NCBI GenBank assembly: GCA_965228955.1
Contig: OZ245848.1
Location: 2,976,001-3,040,000, forward strand
Origin: JANSWY01 sp965228955
GTDB lineage: Bacteria; Bacteroidota; Bacteroidia; Cytophagales; Cyclobacteriaceae
Direction: 5' to 3'
DNA length: 64,000 nt
Below are positions 1 through 9,572 of the stretch, piece after piece. Each line of letters begins with the position of its first letter. The first letter of the stretch is position 1. The position numbers and the translations under genes were made by a program. The notes under the pieces are model-generated. The model searched no databases, was not told where the DNA came from, and was given only the letters and a program-made list of their open reading frames with translations.

Positions 1-797
1 TTAGTCAAAGGTCTTTCTAAATTGGATATTTGAACTGTAAGCTGCTCATTGTTGGAACCATTAGGATTATTAGCTGTAATTTGTAGGCCCTTGTTTTTTC
101 TATCAATTCCGATTGTATAGCCATTTTCTATAACTCCTGGCAATTGGTGGAAACTAATCTCACCAGAAGGGGATTCAAGAATAAATTTGTGATCAGCAAA
201 ATCAGTTGGGGTGATTTCAAACTTCCCAGAAGTATTTATTTCAACTAACTTATCTTCTAATATCTGTCCTTGTTCACCTAGCAGTTTGAGGCTAAACCTT
301 TCATTGCCATTTCCTGTCAATCTGTAATGCACGTAGTTCGGAATTCCTTTTATCAGTCGATCTCCTGGTACATTTATTGATAATTTTGATTCTACCATTT
401 CCCTTTCTGGCAAGGACTCAAATGGGTTTATAATTGTGATTGGCAGTTGGTAATAATCACCGAAATTCTTCATCCAGAGTGTATGAGCAATTAGTTGATA
501 TGTACCTGTTGGGATTAAAGAATTAATGAAGAATTCCCCATTCCCTACTCCATCTCTAAGGCTCACCTTTTGTTCAAAGACAACTCCACTCTCACCAATC
601 AATTGTACATATAGGACCTTACTCAAAGAACTCAGTTTCCCTGTGACCTCACTCCTACAAAACGCACTGTACTTCAAAGTCTCTCCCGAAATTAATTGTG
701 AGTAGTTAGTAGTAATGTGTACATTTTCTTTAATGTCTCTTTGAGCAATTAGGTGGGACCCAGCAAACACTAAAATTGTAAATATTAGATATCTCAT
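1..797 (-). CDS. MG2-like secreted protein, 3' end beyond window
   Basis: Open reading frame on the minus strand from an ATG at 797 to the window edge, with no stop, so the C-terminal part is missing. It begins MRYLIFTILVFAGSHLIAQ, a clear signal peptide. The next segment (SQLISGETLKYSAF, then LIPTGTYQLIAHTLWMKN) resembles the macroglobulin MG2-type beta domains found in large Bacteroidota envelope proteins that sit beside TonB receptors. The ATG overlaps the TGA of the DUF4249 gene upstream (ATGA), so the two are probably translationally coupled and in one operon. The fold assignment rests on motif resemblance only; function is unknown. Confidence 0.75.
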   Translation of the reverse strand, partial: MRYLIFTILVFAGSHLIAQRDIKENVHITTNYSQLISGETLKYSAFCRSEVTGKLSSLSKVLYVQLIGESGVVFEQKVSLRDGVGNGEFFINSLIPTGTYQLIAHTLWMKNFGDYYQLPITIINPFESLPEREMVESKLSINVPGDRLIKGIPNYVHYRLTGNGNERFSLKLLGEQGQILEDKLVEINTSGKFEITPTDFADHKFILESPSGEISFHQLPGVIENGYTIGIDRKNKGLQITANNPNGSNNEQLTVQISNLERPLT

Positions 798-1936
798 TGC
801 CAGAAGTCTGGTTTTTGTGATGAGGAAAATGATGTGCAGTCAGTACATTCTGCCGGGCCTATTGAGGCAGTTGGAGGCATGGTGCCAACAGTGATTAGTC
901 TTCTTGAACTATTCATAAGTCCATCGATTCTGTCTGGTGTGGTATCAATAATCTCATTGGCAGTACATGAATACCTATATGAGGGTCTTGAAGCTGGTAC
1001 ATCAAGCTCATCCCAAGTGAAGAACACACGTTTCCTTTTCACACTGGCTACTTCAAAATATCCCAAAACCACTTCACTCTCATCTCCTACAGCATTTACA
1101 TTACCAAGCACCGCACCTTGTTGTGTATCAAATAGACTTCCACCACTTTGGTTTACTTCTTTTAAGCTTTTATAAAACTCATGAGTTTCTCTATCAATCG
1201 CGTATAGCGTGACTTCAATTGAATATTTGTTCCTGAGCATATCCGTTTCAAAGCTGATGTATCGAACTGGCAGCTCAATTAATTTTGCTGAGGCATTTGA
1301 AGTGCTTGTCCCAGTAATGATTTCTTTAGAATGATCTGAATTATAGCATGTACCTACTTGCTCTTCTCTGGCAATCCAATTTCCAGGACCCAGATAATCC
1401 AGGCCCGATGGAAACGGCACTCTTACCTCATAAGTCTCATCCCATGTAACTCTAAAGAATTCTGTTGAAGATTGTGCTGCATCTATAAAAACCTGCACTC
1501 CTTCCTCATTTCTGTTCAGTGTTTCTGAAGGTCTTTCAATGTACCTGAGATACACATTTTCAATTTCAGGAGCGTCCAATGCTCCTTGCCATGAACTTTG
1601 ATATTGCGTGGTATTGGTGTTTACGAATAACTTATAAGTCTCCCCTACTTGTGCAGCAAACTCAATGTCTGAATAATAACCAGAATCAGTTTCATTAAAT
1701 AAAAAACGATCGCCTGAGCCGGACTCTATAAATACATTAGCATTTGTTATGGAACTTGACTCATCGGTATTTACAGATCTGGAATATGATAATTGAACTT
1801 CCTGAGTTTTTAGTTCATCTGTGATAGTGGCTTCCACAACCACAATTGGATCTGCATCTTCTGTTTTGAAGTCAAAAGGCTTTACACAGCTGGTCAGTGA
1901 AAGCAATAGACAATATAGAACTAGGGTTGATCTCAT
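794..1936 (-). CDS. DUF4249 domain-containing lipoprotein
   Basis: The 380-residue product starts with a lipoprotein signal (MRSTLVLYCLLLSLTSC, acylated Cys at residue 17), then a long beta-rich region. The early segment (DPIVVVEATITDELKTQEVQLSYS) and the Cys-containing tail (SYRYSCTANEIIDTT; IGPAECTDCTSF) fit the DUF4249 family, which is almost always encoded next to a TonB-dependent receptor in Bacteroidota. Its start codon overlaps the receptor stop (TAATG) and its stop overlaps the following MG2-like start. By analogy it is likely a surface or periplasmic accessory to the receptor; the ligand is unknown. Confidence 0.85.
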   Translation of the reverse strand: MRSTLVLYCLLLSLTSCVKPFDFKTEDADPIVVVEATITDELKTQEVQLSYSRSVNTDESSSITNANVFIESGSGDRFLFNETDSGYYSDIEFAAQVGETYKLFVNTNTTQYQSSWQGALDAPEIENVYLRYIERPSETLNRNEEGVQVFIDAAQSSTEFFRVTWDETYEVRVPFPSGLDYLGPGNWIAREEQVGTCYNSDHSKEIITGTSTSNASAKLIELPVRYISFETDMLRNKYSIEVTLYAIDRETHEFYKSLKEVNQSGGSLFDTQQGAVLGNVNAVGDESEVVLGYFEVASVKRKRVFFTWDELDVPASRPSYRYSCTANEIIDTTPDRIDGLMNSSRRLITVGTMPPTASIGPAECTDCTSFSSSQKPDFWQ

Positions 1937-4689
1937 TAGAATCTGAAGTTAAATGAAAGTGTGGGCACAGGAGATCCAAATATGACAAGCTTATAACCGG
2001 AGACTTCACCATCCCTCAAATCAAAGAACACTGAATATGGATTATCCCTGCCGAGCAAATTGTAGACTGAGAATGACCAATAGGAATGAGTAAATTTCTT
2101 TAATCTATGACCTTCATCCAGGTTAATTCCAATATCCATTCTGAGGTAATCAGGGATTCTGAAAGTATTTCTATCGCTATAATGCAATACTTCAACACCC
2201 GAGAAGTCATAAGCAGCTGTTGGAAAAGTGACTGGCCTTCCAGTTGAATAGTTCAAGTTGTAAGAGAAACTAATTCTTTTGGTCAGCTTATAGTTTGCTA
2301 TTAGGTTGATGTTGTGAGGTTTGTCATAGTTTGTAGGATAATACTCTCCTCGATTAATGATTTCCTCATTGTATTCACCATCCAATCTGATAAAACTTCT
2401 TGAGTAAGTATAATTGACCCAACCATTAAGTTTCCCAGCTCTCTTCTTTAATGAGAATTCAAAACCATATGATTTTCCTGGTCCCTGAAGAGCAACAGTT
2501 TCAACATTTTCGTTGAGCAAAAATTCTGCTCCTACTTTAAAATCCAATAGATTTCTTATTCTCTTATAATAGGATTCCGCACTCACCTCCAGTTGGTTAC
2601 CAAACAAATTGGTGTAGAATCCCAATGAAGCTTGCTGAGCACTTTGTGGCTTCAAATGATAGTCTGATAGCGTCCATGTATCTGTTGGAGATAATGATGC
2701 ACTGTTGGATAAGGTATGCAGGTATTGTCGGTTACTGTTTAGACTAAACTTCACACTTGAGTTGGCTGTCAAAGTATATCGAAGCGACATCCGATACTCC
2801 GGACCATGATAAGTCTTGATGAATTTACCTTGCGCAAAACTCAAGGTATCTGTGACAGAACCTATGTTTTTAGGAGCTAATGGATCATATAGCAACACAT
2901 CTTGCTTACCAATTGCATGGTACATCACATATCTTCCGGCAATTGATACTTTCAAATTTGGTTTAGGATCAAATTCGACTCCTCCATACACAAATGACTC
3001 TCTACCCCTTTTCTTATTTAAATCAACTGGAATGATTTGTGAATTCTCCCCAACTGGTGTCTTGGATCCTGGATTGATCAAATAACTCTTGGAACCAATT
3101 CCAAAAGAATAAATCTTATCCCCATTTCCATAATAGTTGAAGTCGGCATTTAGCCCCCAGTCGTTGATTGAAAAATCCTGCTTGAATGCGCTTAGTTCCA
3201 GTTCGTCATTCTCTAGCAGATAAGCATACCTTGAGTAGTAACCGTTTAGATCCATTACAAAATTGGGAGAAATGAGCCTATTCCAATTAATTGAACTAAT
3301 AGTATTTCTATATCTGATATCCGAGAAGCTCAATAATGAATCAGAGCTCAGGCGTAGTTTATCGGTACTTAAATAAGTAGAGAAAGTCAGAGAATTTGTG
3401 CTATCCAGTTGGTGGTCATATTGAATCACAAAGTCAGAAAACGAGGCTCTATTTTCTCTGAAAGTGGCATTCTTTATTTGTTTCAGTATCCAATTGGAAT
3501 AAGTGGTGCGGCCTCCAAGAGTCAAACCTGCTTTACCCTCAATTATTGGTATTTCGGTACTAATCCTGGAAGTAACTGGTGAAAATCCAGCAGATGCTTG
3601 AAACTCTTCCTGATCAGCCTTTTTACCGGCGATATCAAATACCGAAGAAAGTCTGCCTCCAAACCTTGCAGGAATACTACTTTTAAATACTTCCAAATCG
3701 TCAATTACATCAGAGTTAAAAACCGAGAAAAATCCCATGAAATGACTCGCATTATAAACCGGCGCACCATTAAATAAAATAAGGTTTTGATCTGATTTAC
3801 CACCTCTTACATTGAAGCCAGCAGCACCTTCTCCAAGTGACTGTACACCTGCTACAGTTGTTGCAACCTTCATTACATCTCTCTCACCCAGGACAATTGG
3901 TACACTTTTAGCATCTTCCACATTGATCTTCCTTACTCCCATCTCAATATTCCTGATATTAGCACTTCGCTCAGATTCAACTAAAAGCTCCTGGAGCGCA
4001 ATCACATCTTGTTTTAAATCAATATCAAGTTTCCCATCAGAAAGCAGAACAACCTTACGATATGTATCTTCCATACCTGCATGTTGAATGAATATGGTAT
4101 GTCTGCCATTTGGTATCTGTAATGAATAGAATCCATTGATATCCGTTGTTGCAGCCACAACTGGTTCCTGAGTATAAACTAAAGCTCCTATAATCCCTTC
4201 TCCTTTTTCATCTCTCACGTAACCAACCAAGGATGCATTACCGGAAGAACTCATTTTACTTCTTGAGCCTATTTCAATAATTCTGTCCTGGTCAATATTG
4301 CTTTCTTCATTATAGTCCTGACTAAAAATTAGACCCTTAGCTCCTGCATTAACATTTTCACTATCAGGCCGCTGTGAAATTAATGGTTGATCAATGATTC
4401 TGGTGCCTTTGGTTAGATATACTTTATTATTATCCAGATAGATATAAATATCGAAGCTTTCAAAAACGGCCTGTACAACCTGAGGCAATTCAGCATCTAT
4501 AAAATTACCAGTATATCGTAGCGAATCAATCCATGATGGCTGATAGTAGAACTTTAAATCAGAGGAGCTTTCAATAGTGATTATTACCTGCTCCAATGAA
4601 GTCGAATCAAACTGAAAGGAGTATTTCTCTTGCGCTTTTGCCCAACCACAGAATCCAAAAACTAATGTGATGAATAGTATTTTCTTCAT
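1936..4689 (-). CDS. TonB-dependent receptor with STN and carboxypeptidase-like domains
   Basis: A 917-residue outer-membrane receptor. A signal peptide (1-19) is followed by an STN-like secretin/TonB short domain (about 20-95), a carboxypeptidase-D regulatory-like beta sandwich (about 150-230, GYVRDEKGEGIIGALVYT), the plug (about 260-360, with AGFNVRGGKSDQNLILFNG) and a beta barrel ending in the terminal aromatic FNFRF. STN domains usually mark receptors that signal to an anti-sigma factor, but no FecR-like gene is adjacent. It overlaps the upstream small secreted-protein gene by 4 bp and the DUF4249 gene by 1 bp. Energised uptake of an unknown large ligand is the likely role. Confidence 0.93.
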   Translation of the reverse strand: MKKILFITLVFGFCGWAKAQEKYSFQFDSTSLEQVIITIESSSDLKFYYQPSWIDSLRYTGNFIDAELPQVVQAVFESFDIYIYLDNNKVYLTKGTRIIDQPLISQRPDSENVNAGAKGLIFSQDYNEESNIDQDRIIEIGSRSKMSSSGNASLVGYVRDEKGEGIIGALVYTQEPVVAATTDINGFYSLQIPNGRHTIFIQHAGMEDTYRKVVLLSDGKLDIDLKQDVIALQELLVESERSANIRNIEMGVRKINVEDAKSVPIVLGERDVMKVATTVAGVQSLGEGAAGFNVRGGKSDQNLILFNGAPVYNASHFMGFFSVFNSDVIDDLEVFKSSIPARFGGRLSSVFDIAGKKADQEEFQASAGFSPVTSRISTEIPIIEGKAGLTLGGRTTYSNWILKQIKNATFRENRASFSDFVIQYDHQLDSTNSLTFSTYLSTDKLRLSSDSLLSFSDIRYRNTISSINWNRLISPNFVMDLNGYYSRYAYLLENDELELSAFKQDFSINDWGLNADFNYYGNGDKIYSFGIGSKSYLINPGSKTPVGENSQIIPVDLNKKRGRESFVYGGVEFDPKPNLKVSIAGRYVMYHAIGKQDVLLYDPLAPKNIGSVTDTLSFAQGKFIKTYHGPEYRMSLRYTLTANSSVKFSLNSNRQYLHTLSNSASLSPTDTWTLSDYHLKPQSAQQASLGFYTNLFGNQLEVSAESYYKRIRNLLDFKVGAEFLLNENVETVALQGPGKSYGFEFSLKKRAGKLNGWVNYTYSRSFIRLDGEYNEEIINRGEYYPTNYDKPHNINLIANYKLTKRISFSYNLNYSTGRPVTFPTAAYDFSGVEVLHYSDRNTFRIPDYLRMDIGINLDEGHRLKKFTHSYWSFSVYNLLGRDNPYSVFFDLRDGEVSGYKLVIFGSPVPTLSFNFRF

Positions 4690-5417
4690 GATTCTGAAAG
4701 CAGTTGGTTGAGTTCTTTAGCAAATTCGCTTATCCAGGATGTTGGTGTTTTTTGAAATCTGGTCACTCTATTCAATCGAGCCAAAGCTTTGATTTCAGAC
4801 TTGCGCTCTTTGTAAATCTTAATCACTGCAGATACTGATGCACCTTTGCTAAATCCTTTATCGGTGTGGATGTAAAACTGAGACAGATCCTCATAATTTG
4901 ACTTCCGATTTTCAAACTCAAGGGTCTTACTCATTTTCTCATAGAATGAAATATGTTCACCGAGATAAATGAGTTTGAAAAAACCGCCTTCCAGATTGCT
5001 TGTGGTCTCAGGTAAATAAACAAATCTGGTCTCTCCTACCTGGAACCATTCTAGTTGCTGCCGTATTAAGCGAATTGGTTGTGAAGCAAATTCAGGGTTT
5101 GATCTGTTGATAGTCAAAACCAGGTCTTTCTCAAGATCATAGATTATGGGCACATCTGTGAAGATTTCATTCCTGTAGTGGATAGTCGCAGTTTGCCATG
5201 ATCCGGAATTCCAGTATGCATGTGTCTCTGAGGATTTCCTTTCCAGCTGATGGTACGAACCTGTATATACCTCACTCCCGAATTGACCAATCTTATCATC
5301 ATACCAGGCAATAGCACTATCTCCAAGAGAAAATCCATTTAAAGTGTATTGTGCATTCACATTACCAAATAGTACGAGGCAAATTATGATCGTAACCGCA
5401 AGTTTTATTTTGAACAT
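4686..5417 (-). CDS. secreted protein of unknown function, first gene of receptor operon
   Basis: A 243-residue product with a good signal peptide (MFKIKLAVTIIICLVLFGNVNA, cleavage near AQYTLNG). The mature part is mixed charged and aromatic without a motif I recognise. Its last codons overlap the TonB receptor start (ATGA), so it is the promoter-proximal member of a four-gene operon. A periplasmic or outer-membrane accessory to the receptor is a reasonable inference from position only. Confidence 0.75.
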   Translation of the reverse strand: MFKIKLAVTIIICLVLFGNVNAQYTLNGFSLGDSAIAWYDDKIGQFGSEVYTGSYHQLERKSSETHAYWNSGSWQTATIHYRNEIFTDVPIIYDLEKDLVLTINRSNPEFASQPIRLIRQQLEWFQVGETRFVYLPETTSNLEGGFFKLIYLGEHISFYEKMSKTLEFENRKSNYEDLSQFYIHTDKGFSKGASVSAVIKIYKERKSEIKALARLNRVTRFQKTPTSWISEFAKELNQLLSES

Positions 5418-5526
5418 TTGTCAATTGATTGATCCAGTAAATATCCTACATCCTAATTGCGCAGGGCATGGGTATATATTCCAATCAAGAAGACTTATGT
5501 TTCATAGGCAAAAAACCTGACTAATA

Positions 5527-6201
5527 TTAGCCAACGCTCTTGCCTAGTTTCTTTTCCAGATAGATTAAGAAATGTTGTTGATTCAAAATGTCAGCAATAG
5601 TGGCTTTATAGGTCTTCACATCCGATATTTTAGGGAATGATAATTTGGATTTGACCAATGAGTATGATGCTGTCAAGACCAAGTAGTTGAGCATAATAAT
5701 GATCTTTTGCAGTCCATTGGTGGGAACCTGGGATAATCCAACTTTTGCTGCAGTTCTTGCATTGATTATGTAAGAAGTCCCTTCTACAATTGTATCCGGT
5801 TCATTATCATATTCCTTTATCAAAGCTAACATTCCCCTCACGTAAGACAGCAATATCATCCGTGATCTTGTAGATGGCGGGTCATTTCTGTTTAAAACAA
5901 ATAGGTAATCAAACAACGTCCCTCCATGTATGACTAGTTTCTTATCTGATGGTTGTACTATAAACAAAGGCGAATAGTAAATCAGTTTACCAGATTTTCT
6001 TAAACCAGGAGTGTCGATGAATGGAGCAAGAAATGAGATGCCCAGCCATATTATTGGGAATATGAGAAGGGGTAGTTCATAGAATAGGCATAGAATAGAA
6101 ATACCCAGAACAGGCAGCAGAACTGCTACTAAAATCTTCTTTTGCGTTAAATTTTGTTCTGATTCAGATTTCTGATAATACCTATGAATGATCTCGGGCA
6201 T
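5527..6201 (-). CDS. small membrane protein of unknown function
   Basis: I place the start at the ATG at 6201 (MPEIIHRYYQKSESEQ), 16 nt beyond the stop of the upstream histidine kinase. The longer frame from 6294 would run antiparallel to nothing useful but would overlap the conserved ATPase domain of that kinase. The 224-residue product has two adjoining hydrophobic segments near residues 23-65 (ILVAVLLPVLGISILCLFYE and LLIFPIIWLGISFL), a hydrophilic middle, and another hydrophobic stretch near residues 165-182. I recognise no family. Proximity to the kinase suggests co-transcription. Confidence 0.6.
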   Translation of the reverse strand: MPEIIHRYYQKSESEQNLTQKKILVAVLLPVLGISILCLFYELPLLIFPIIWLGISFLAPFIDTPGLRKSGKLIYYSPLFIVQPSDKKLVIHGGTLFDYLFVLNRNDPPSTRSRMILLSYVRGMLALIKEYDNEPDTIVEGTSYIINARTAAKVGLSQVPTNGLQKIIIMLNYLVLTASYSLVKSKLSFPKISDVKTYKATIADILNQQHFLIYLEKKLGKSVG

Positions 6202-6217
6202 GCCGCAAGGATAGCAA

Positions 6218-8545
6218 TTACGACTTAGCCAAGCTAAACTGAACGGTAAAAACTGTCCCAGAACCGTTATTACTGACGGCATCAATTTGTCCATTCATTG
6301 CATCAACATATCTTTTAACAATCGATAAGCCTAGTCCAACTGAAGATTCTGTACCAGTTGGACGGGCCGACAACTTTGCGAACCTTTTGAATAGCATTTT
6401 CTTATCTTCTTGCGTAATCCCCGGTCCCTGATCCTTGACATTTGCGTAGATCAAATCACCCTCACCTGTCAATTCGATTACAATTTTACTTCCTGAAGGA
6501 GAAAACTTAAGGGCATTTGAAACCAGGTTTTCAAAGACTTGAATGGCATAATTCCTGTCAATTAAAGCATAGAACTGATCTACCGGCAGATTCCTTTCAA
6601 TTTCAATTCCTTTCTTTTCGCCAGGAAGTTTAAAACTATCAGCAACGAAATGAAGGATTTCCGCCAAATCCCAAACCTGTAAATTCATATTTAAGGATTC
6701 CGATTCAATAGCATTTACATCGAGTACTCTCTCAATCATGTCATTCATTCTCAAAGATGACTTTTCAATGAACCTAAAATAGTCTTTGTGATCATCATTG
6801 ATCCTACTGCCGAGTTCCTCTTTGAGCACAAGCATGAGGTTATTAATGTTGTTCAACGGATTTCGAAGATCGTGAGCAACTACCCCAATCAACTCATTCT
6901 TTTCCCTGTTCAATTTGAATAACTGAGCATTTGCCTTTCGCTTATTTGAATACATCCACCACAATGTCCCAATTAGCATTAGAGTTAGTCCCAATGCGCC
7001 TAATGCATAATTCCTATGCAGAATCTGTCTCTTCAAGTCCTCCTGAAACTGAATTTCTTCTCTCTCCTGTTTCGCTTGTAAAAGCTGCTTCTCTTTGTCA
7101 AATTCATATTTGGCAGTTAATCTTAGAATTTCCTTCTTATTCTTTTCACTGTAAATGGAATCATCAAGTGCCATCATGAGTTCATGATATTCCAAGGCCT
7201 TGGAGAAATTACCATCTTGCTTGTATGCCTGGTAAAGTTCTCTTGAAGATATATGTGCTAATGGAGTGAAATTGTTGGTTTGAGCTAATTCATAGGATTC
7301 GGCAAAACTTTCTATTGCTTTCCGGTATTGTTTCTTGCCCGAATAATGTCTTCCCATTCCTTGCAAGGACGATATCTGGTATTCCATCATCTGACATCTT
7401 TTTGAGAGCTCTAGAATTTCCTGAAAGTAGATAAAAGCTGAATCCGGTTTATTGATACTCTCATAAAGTCTCGCAATCCCTTCATAGATAAATGGTGACA
7501 AACATTCGTCACCGTAGCTCTTGTTGTGCTCCAATACTCTTCCATAATACTCCAATGACTTATCAGGGTTTCCCAAGACTGAGTAGATGTAAGCAATATT
7601 GCTAAGAGTCCCGGTATAATCTCTATTACTATTTATTTGCTCTGCAGCATCCAATGCTTTATTGAAATAAAGCAAACTCTCCTCATTTTCACCCTGAACA
7701 GCATATATGATTCCAATTTCATTAAGTTGATTCATTTGAAGCCTTGGGTTTTCCAGGCTATCAGCAATTGCCAATGCTTTGAATAAATAGTCACTCGCCT
7801 CAGACATTTGACCGAGCGATACATTTACTGATCCAAGAAAATTCAGACTAATTGCTTCCTCCTTCTTGGCATTCATTTTACTTATCGCCCCTAATCCTCT
7901 TTCTGCTAAATCTAAAGCTCTTTGCAACTCACCGGTTCTGGTGTATGAATGTGCTTTATACGCCAGGTTCAACGAAGTTTTGAGAGTATCTCCAATTTCT
8001 CTGAAAGCCAGAATCGACTTATCAAAATAGGAGTTTGCTGAGTCGTGCTGATGTAGAAGTTGGTTAATAATTCCAAGCTCTAGCCAAGACTTAGCCTTCA
8101 AATCTGTGAAGTTGTCAGAAGAGTTTAGAACCTCTTTTGCAAGCTTAGAAGCCTCTTCAAACTCAGAGTTTAATCTCTTATTTCCTGCCAAAGACAATTT
8201 AGCTTTCAATAAAAATTGTTGCTGATTTAACTTTTCCGCTGTTTCTACTGCCCAGGAAGCATATTTCTCTCCTTCCTTGGAATCAAGATCCTGATACACA
8301 TCTGCCAGATTTATCATGCGATCCAGGCTATCTTCAGTGGTTGAAGATTTCTGAAATGAGCTTAATAACTGATCTCTTCTGTCTTTTGTAGTTTGAGCAT
8401 AACTACTATGTACAAGAATCAATGAAGACATAGCAGCTACTTGAAGAACCAACAAGAACTTCCAATTTGTAATCTTGGTGTTTGGTGAGGTGTGCCCAGT
8501 CCATTCCCTGCCCAAAAACCTTAACATGTGCTTTAACCCCAGCAT
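6218..8545 (-). CDS. TPR-containing membrane histidine kinase
   Basis: A 775-residue sensor kinase. A hydrophobic signal or anchor lies near residues 28-51 (ending SSYAQ), followed by a periplasmic stretch of about eight TPR-like helical repeats (residues 60-460), a transmembrane helix near 513-533 (ALGALGLTLMLIGTLWWMY), a dimerisation/phosphoacceptor box (VVAHDLRNPL, His558) and an HATPase_c domain with N box NLVSNALKFS, G1 DQGPG and G2 GLGLSIVK. No response regulator is adjacent, so it is an orphan kinase. A later Met (residue 7) could also be the start. Its ATP lid (KLSARPTGTE) closely resembles that of the kinase at 17988-19790. Confidence 0.93.
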   Translation of the reverse strand: MLGLKHMLRFLGREWTGHTSPNTKITNWKFLLVLQVAAMSSLILVHSSYAQTTKDRRDQLLSSFQKSSTTEDSLDRMINLADVYQDLDSKEGEKYASWAVETAEKLNQQQFLLKAKLSLAGNKRLNSEFEEASKLAKEVLNSSDNFTDLKAKSWLELGIINQLLHQHDSANSYFDKSILAFREIGDTLKTSLNLAYKAHSYTRTGELQRALDLAERGLGAISKMNAKKEEAISLNFLGSVNVSLGQMSEASDYLFKALAIADSLENPRLQMNQLNEIGIIYAVQGENEESLLYFNKALDAAEQINSNRDYTGTLSNIAYIYSVLGNPDKSLEYYGRVLEHNKSYGDECLSPFIYEGIARLYESINKPDSAFIYFQEILELSKRCQMMEYQISSLQGMGRHYSGKKQYRKAIESFAESYELAQTNNFTPLAHISSRELYQAYKQDGNFSKALEYHELMMALDDSIYSEKNKKEILRLTAKYEFDKEKQLLQAKQEREEIQFQEDLKRQILHRNYALGALGLTLMLIGTLWWMYSNKRKANAQLFKLNREKNELIGVVAHDLRNPLNNINNLMLVLKEELGSRINDDHKDYFRFIEKSSLRMNDMIERVLDVNAIESESLNMNLQVWDLAEILHFVADSFKLPGEKKGIEIERNLPVDQFYALIDRNYAIQVFENLVSNALKFSPSGSKIVIELTGEGDLIYANVKDQGPGITQEDKKMLFKRFAKLSARPTGTESSVGLGLSIVKRYVDAMNGQIDAVSNNGSGTVFTVQFSLAKS

Positions 8546-8731
8546 ATATTGTTTTTAAAGGTTTACCTGTGCTTATCTGACGGAAAATGAAACTGCAGGA
8601 CGTTTCTATACTAAAATATCACTTATCTATGAGAATGGAAAGTTTTCATCATTGAGATAGATGATCATACTACTCAGCTTCCATTGTGAGCTATTCAGTT
8701 GAATTGTCCGAAATTTCTAAAGTACCCCAAA

Positions 8732-8739
8732 TACTTTTG
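8732..8739 (+). promoter_or_regulatory. candidate -7 element
   Basis: TACTTTTG matches the Bacteroidota -7 consensus TAnnTTTG and lies 31 bp before the ATG of the secreted DUF1330-like gene. The nearest TTG upstream (8704-8706) is 25 bp away, longer than the usual 19-21, so the -33 element is weak. Prediction only. Confidence 0.3.
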
Positions 8740-8770
8740 GCAAAGTTAAATCACAATAACATAGAAGGTT

Positions 8771-9526
8771 ATGAAAATCATTAAAAAAACATTATTCATT
8801 CTAATGACCACAGTTATGACACTTAGTGGAGCAGTTGCCAATAGTGATGGTGACAAGGAAGAAAACTCCAAGAAGTTGAAAAGCAAAAAGTATTACCAAG
8901 TGGTATTTATCTGGGTAAAGGATCCAGAAAAGTTTCAGAAGTACGGTCAGTTGATGGGGCCGATTGTATCAAAGTATGGTGGCGCTGGTGAAAGAATTAT
9001 TACACCTGTTTCGAGTTTCTACGGGGGCAAAACCGGCAAAAACATGGAGCCGCCACACATGGTGAACATAGTCTATTACGATAGCAAAGAATCGTACAAA
9101 AGTTTCAGTAATGATCCTGAGTTTAAAAAAATCGTTCACTTAAGAGATGAATCTATAGAAATGGCCGGAATCAGTGGAGAAGTACTTGGAGGAGATTTAA
9201 CTCCAGGTGAGGTGGCTCAAAGACTTTACATGATAGAGTTCGCTTACTACAACGATAATGGAAAAGGGTTTAGGCAATATGAAAAAGCATCAAAAGGGTA
9301 TTATGATAAATATGAATTAAGAAACGAAAGAATACTTAAACCCGATGAGGTTTTCGGCAACATTGAAATGCCCGATCAGGTAACAATTAAATACTTGTCA
9401 AACGAAAATAATCGATCAGCAATGGAATCTGACAAGGACCATTCAAATATTGAAGAAATGTACAATGCGTCAATTCGGGATCTTATTTGGATTGAAGGGA
9501 AAGCTGCATTCGTCAATATGGATTAG
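8771..9526 (+). CDS. secreted protein with two DUF1330/EthD-like domains
   Basis: A 251-residue protein with a signal peptide (about 1-24, ending SGAVANS). The mature part contains two similar halves: residues 42-140 (YYQVVFIWVKDPEKFQKYGQ) and 150-250 (LYMIEFAYYNDNGKGFRQYE). Both look like the ferredoxin-like DUF1330/dimeric alpha-beta barrel fold, so one chain could form an internal pseudo-dimer. Members of this fold bind small ligands or stay uncharacterised, and a secreted form is less usual. It stands alone, with a stem-loop terminator just downstream and a two-component system after that. The function is unknown. Confidence 0.75.
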   Translation: MKIIKKTLFILMTTVMTLSGAVANSDGDKEENSKKLKSKKYYQVVFIWVKDPEKFQKYGQLMGPIVSKYGGAGERIITPVSSFYGGKTGKNMEPPHMVNIVYYDSKESYKSFSNDPEFKKIVHLRDESIEMAGISGEVLGGDLTPGEVAQRLYMIEFAYYNDNGKGFRQYEKASKGYYDKYELRNERILKPDEVFGNIEMPDQVTIKYLSNENNRSAMESDKDHSNIEEMYNASIRDLIWIEGKAAFVNMD

Positions 9527-9545
9527 ACATTGTTCAACTAAATTA

Positions 9546-9571
9546 AGGGGTAGCTCGCCTACCCCTACTTT
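9546..9571 (+). terminator. stem-loop between DUF1330-like gene and lytS-like kinase
   Basis: GGGGTAG (9547-9553) pairs with CTACCCC (9559-9565) around a 5-nt loop, with an extra A-T pair outside, followed by TACTTT. It ends only a few bases before the kinase ATG (9573 or 9579). It could end the upstream transcript, attenuate read-through into the kinase or shield the kinase start. Confidence 0.55.
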
Positions 9572-9572
9572 A

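Noticed and set aside
834..1175. 113-residue plus-strand frame opposite the DUF4249 gene
   Set aside because: Antisense shadow of a conserved lipoprotein with no independent support.
6202..6294. N-terminal extension of the small membrane protein
   Set aside because: Would overlap the histidine kinase ATPase domain; the ATG at 6201 follows its stop naturally.
9450..9572. N-terminal extension of the LytS-like kinase
   Set aside because: Lies inside the preceding gene in another frame and crosses a stem-loop; conserved membrane segment begins after 9573.
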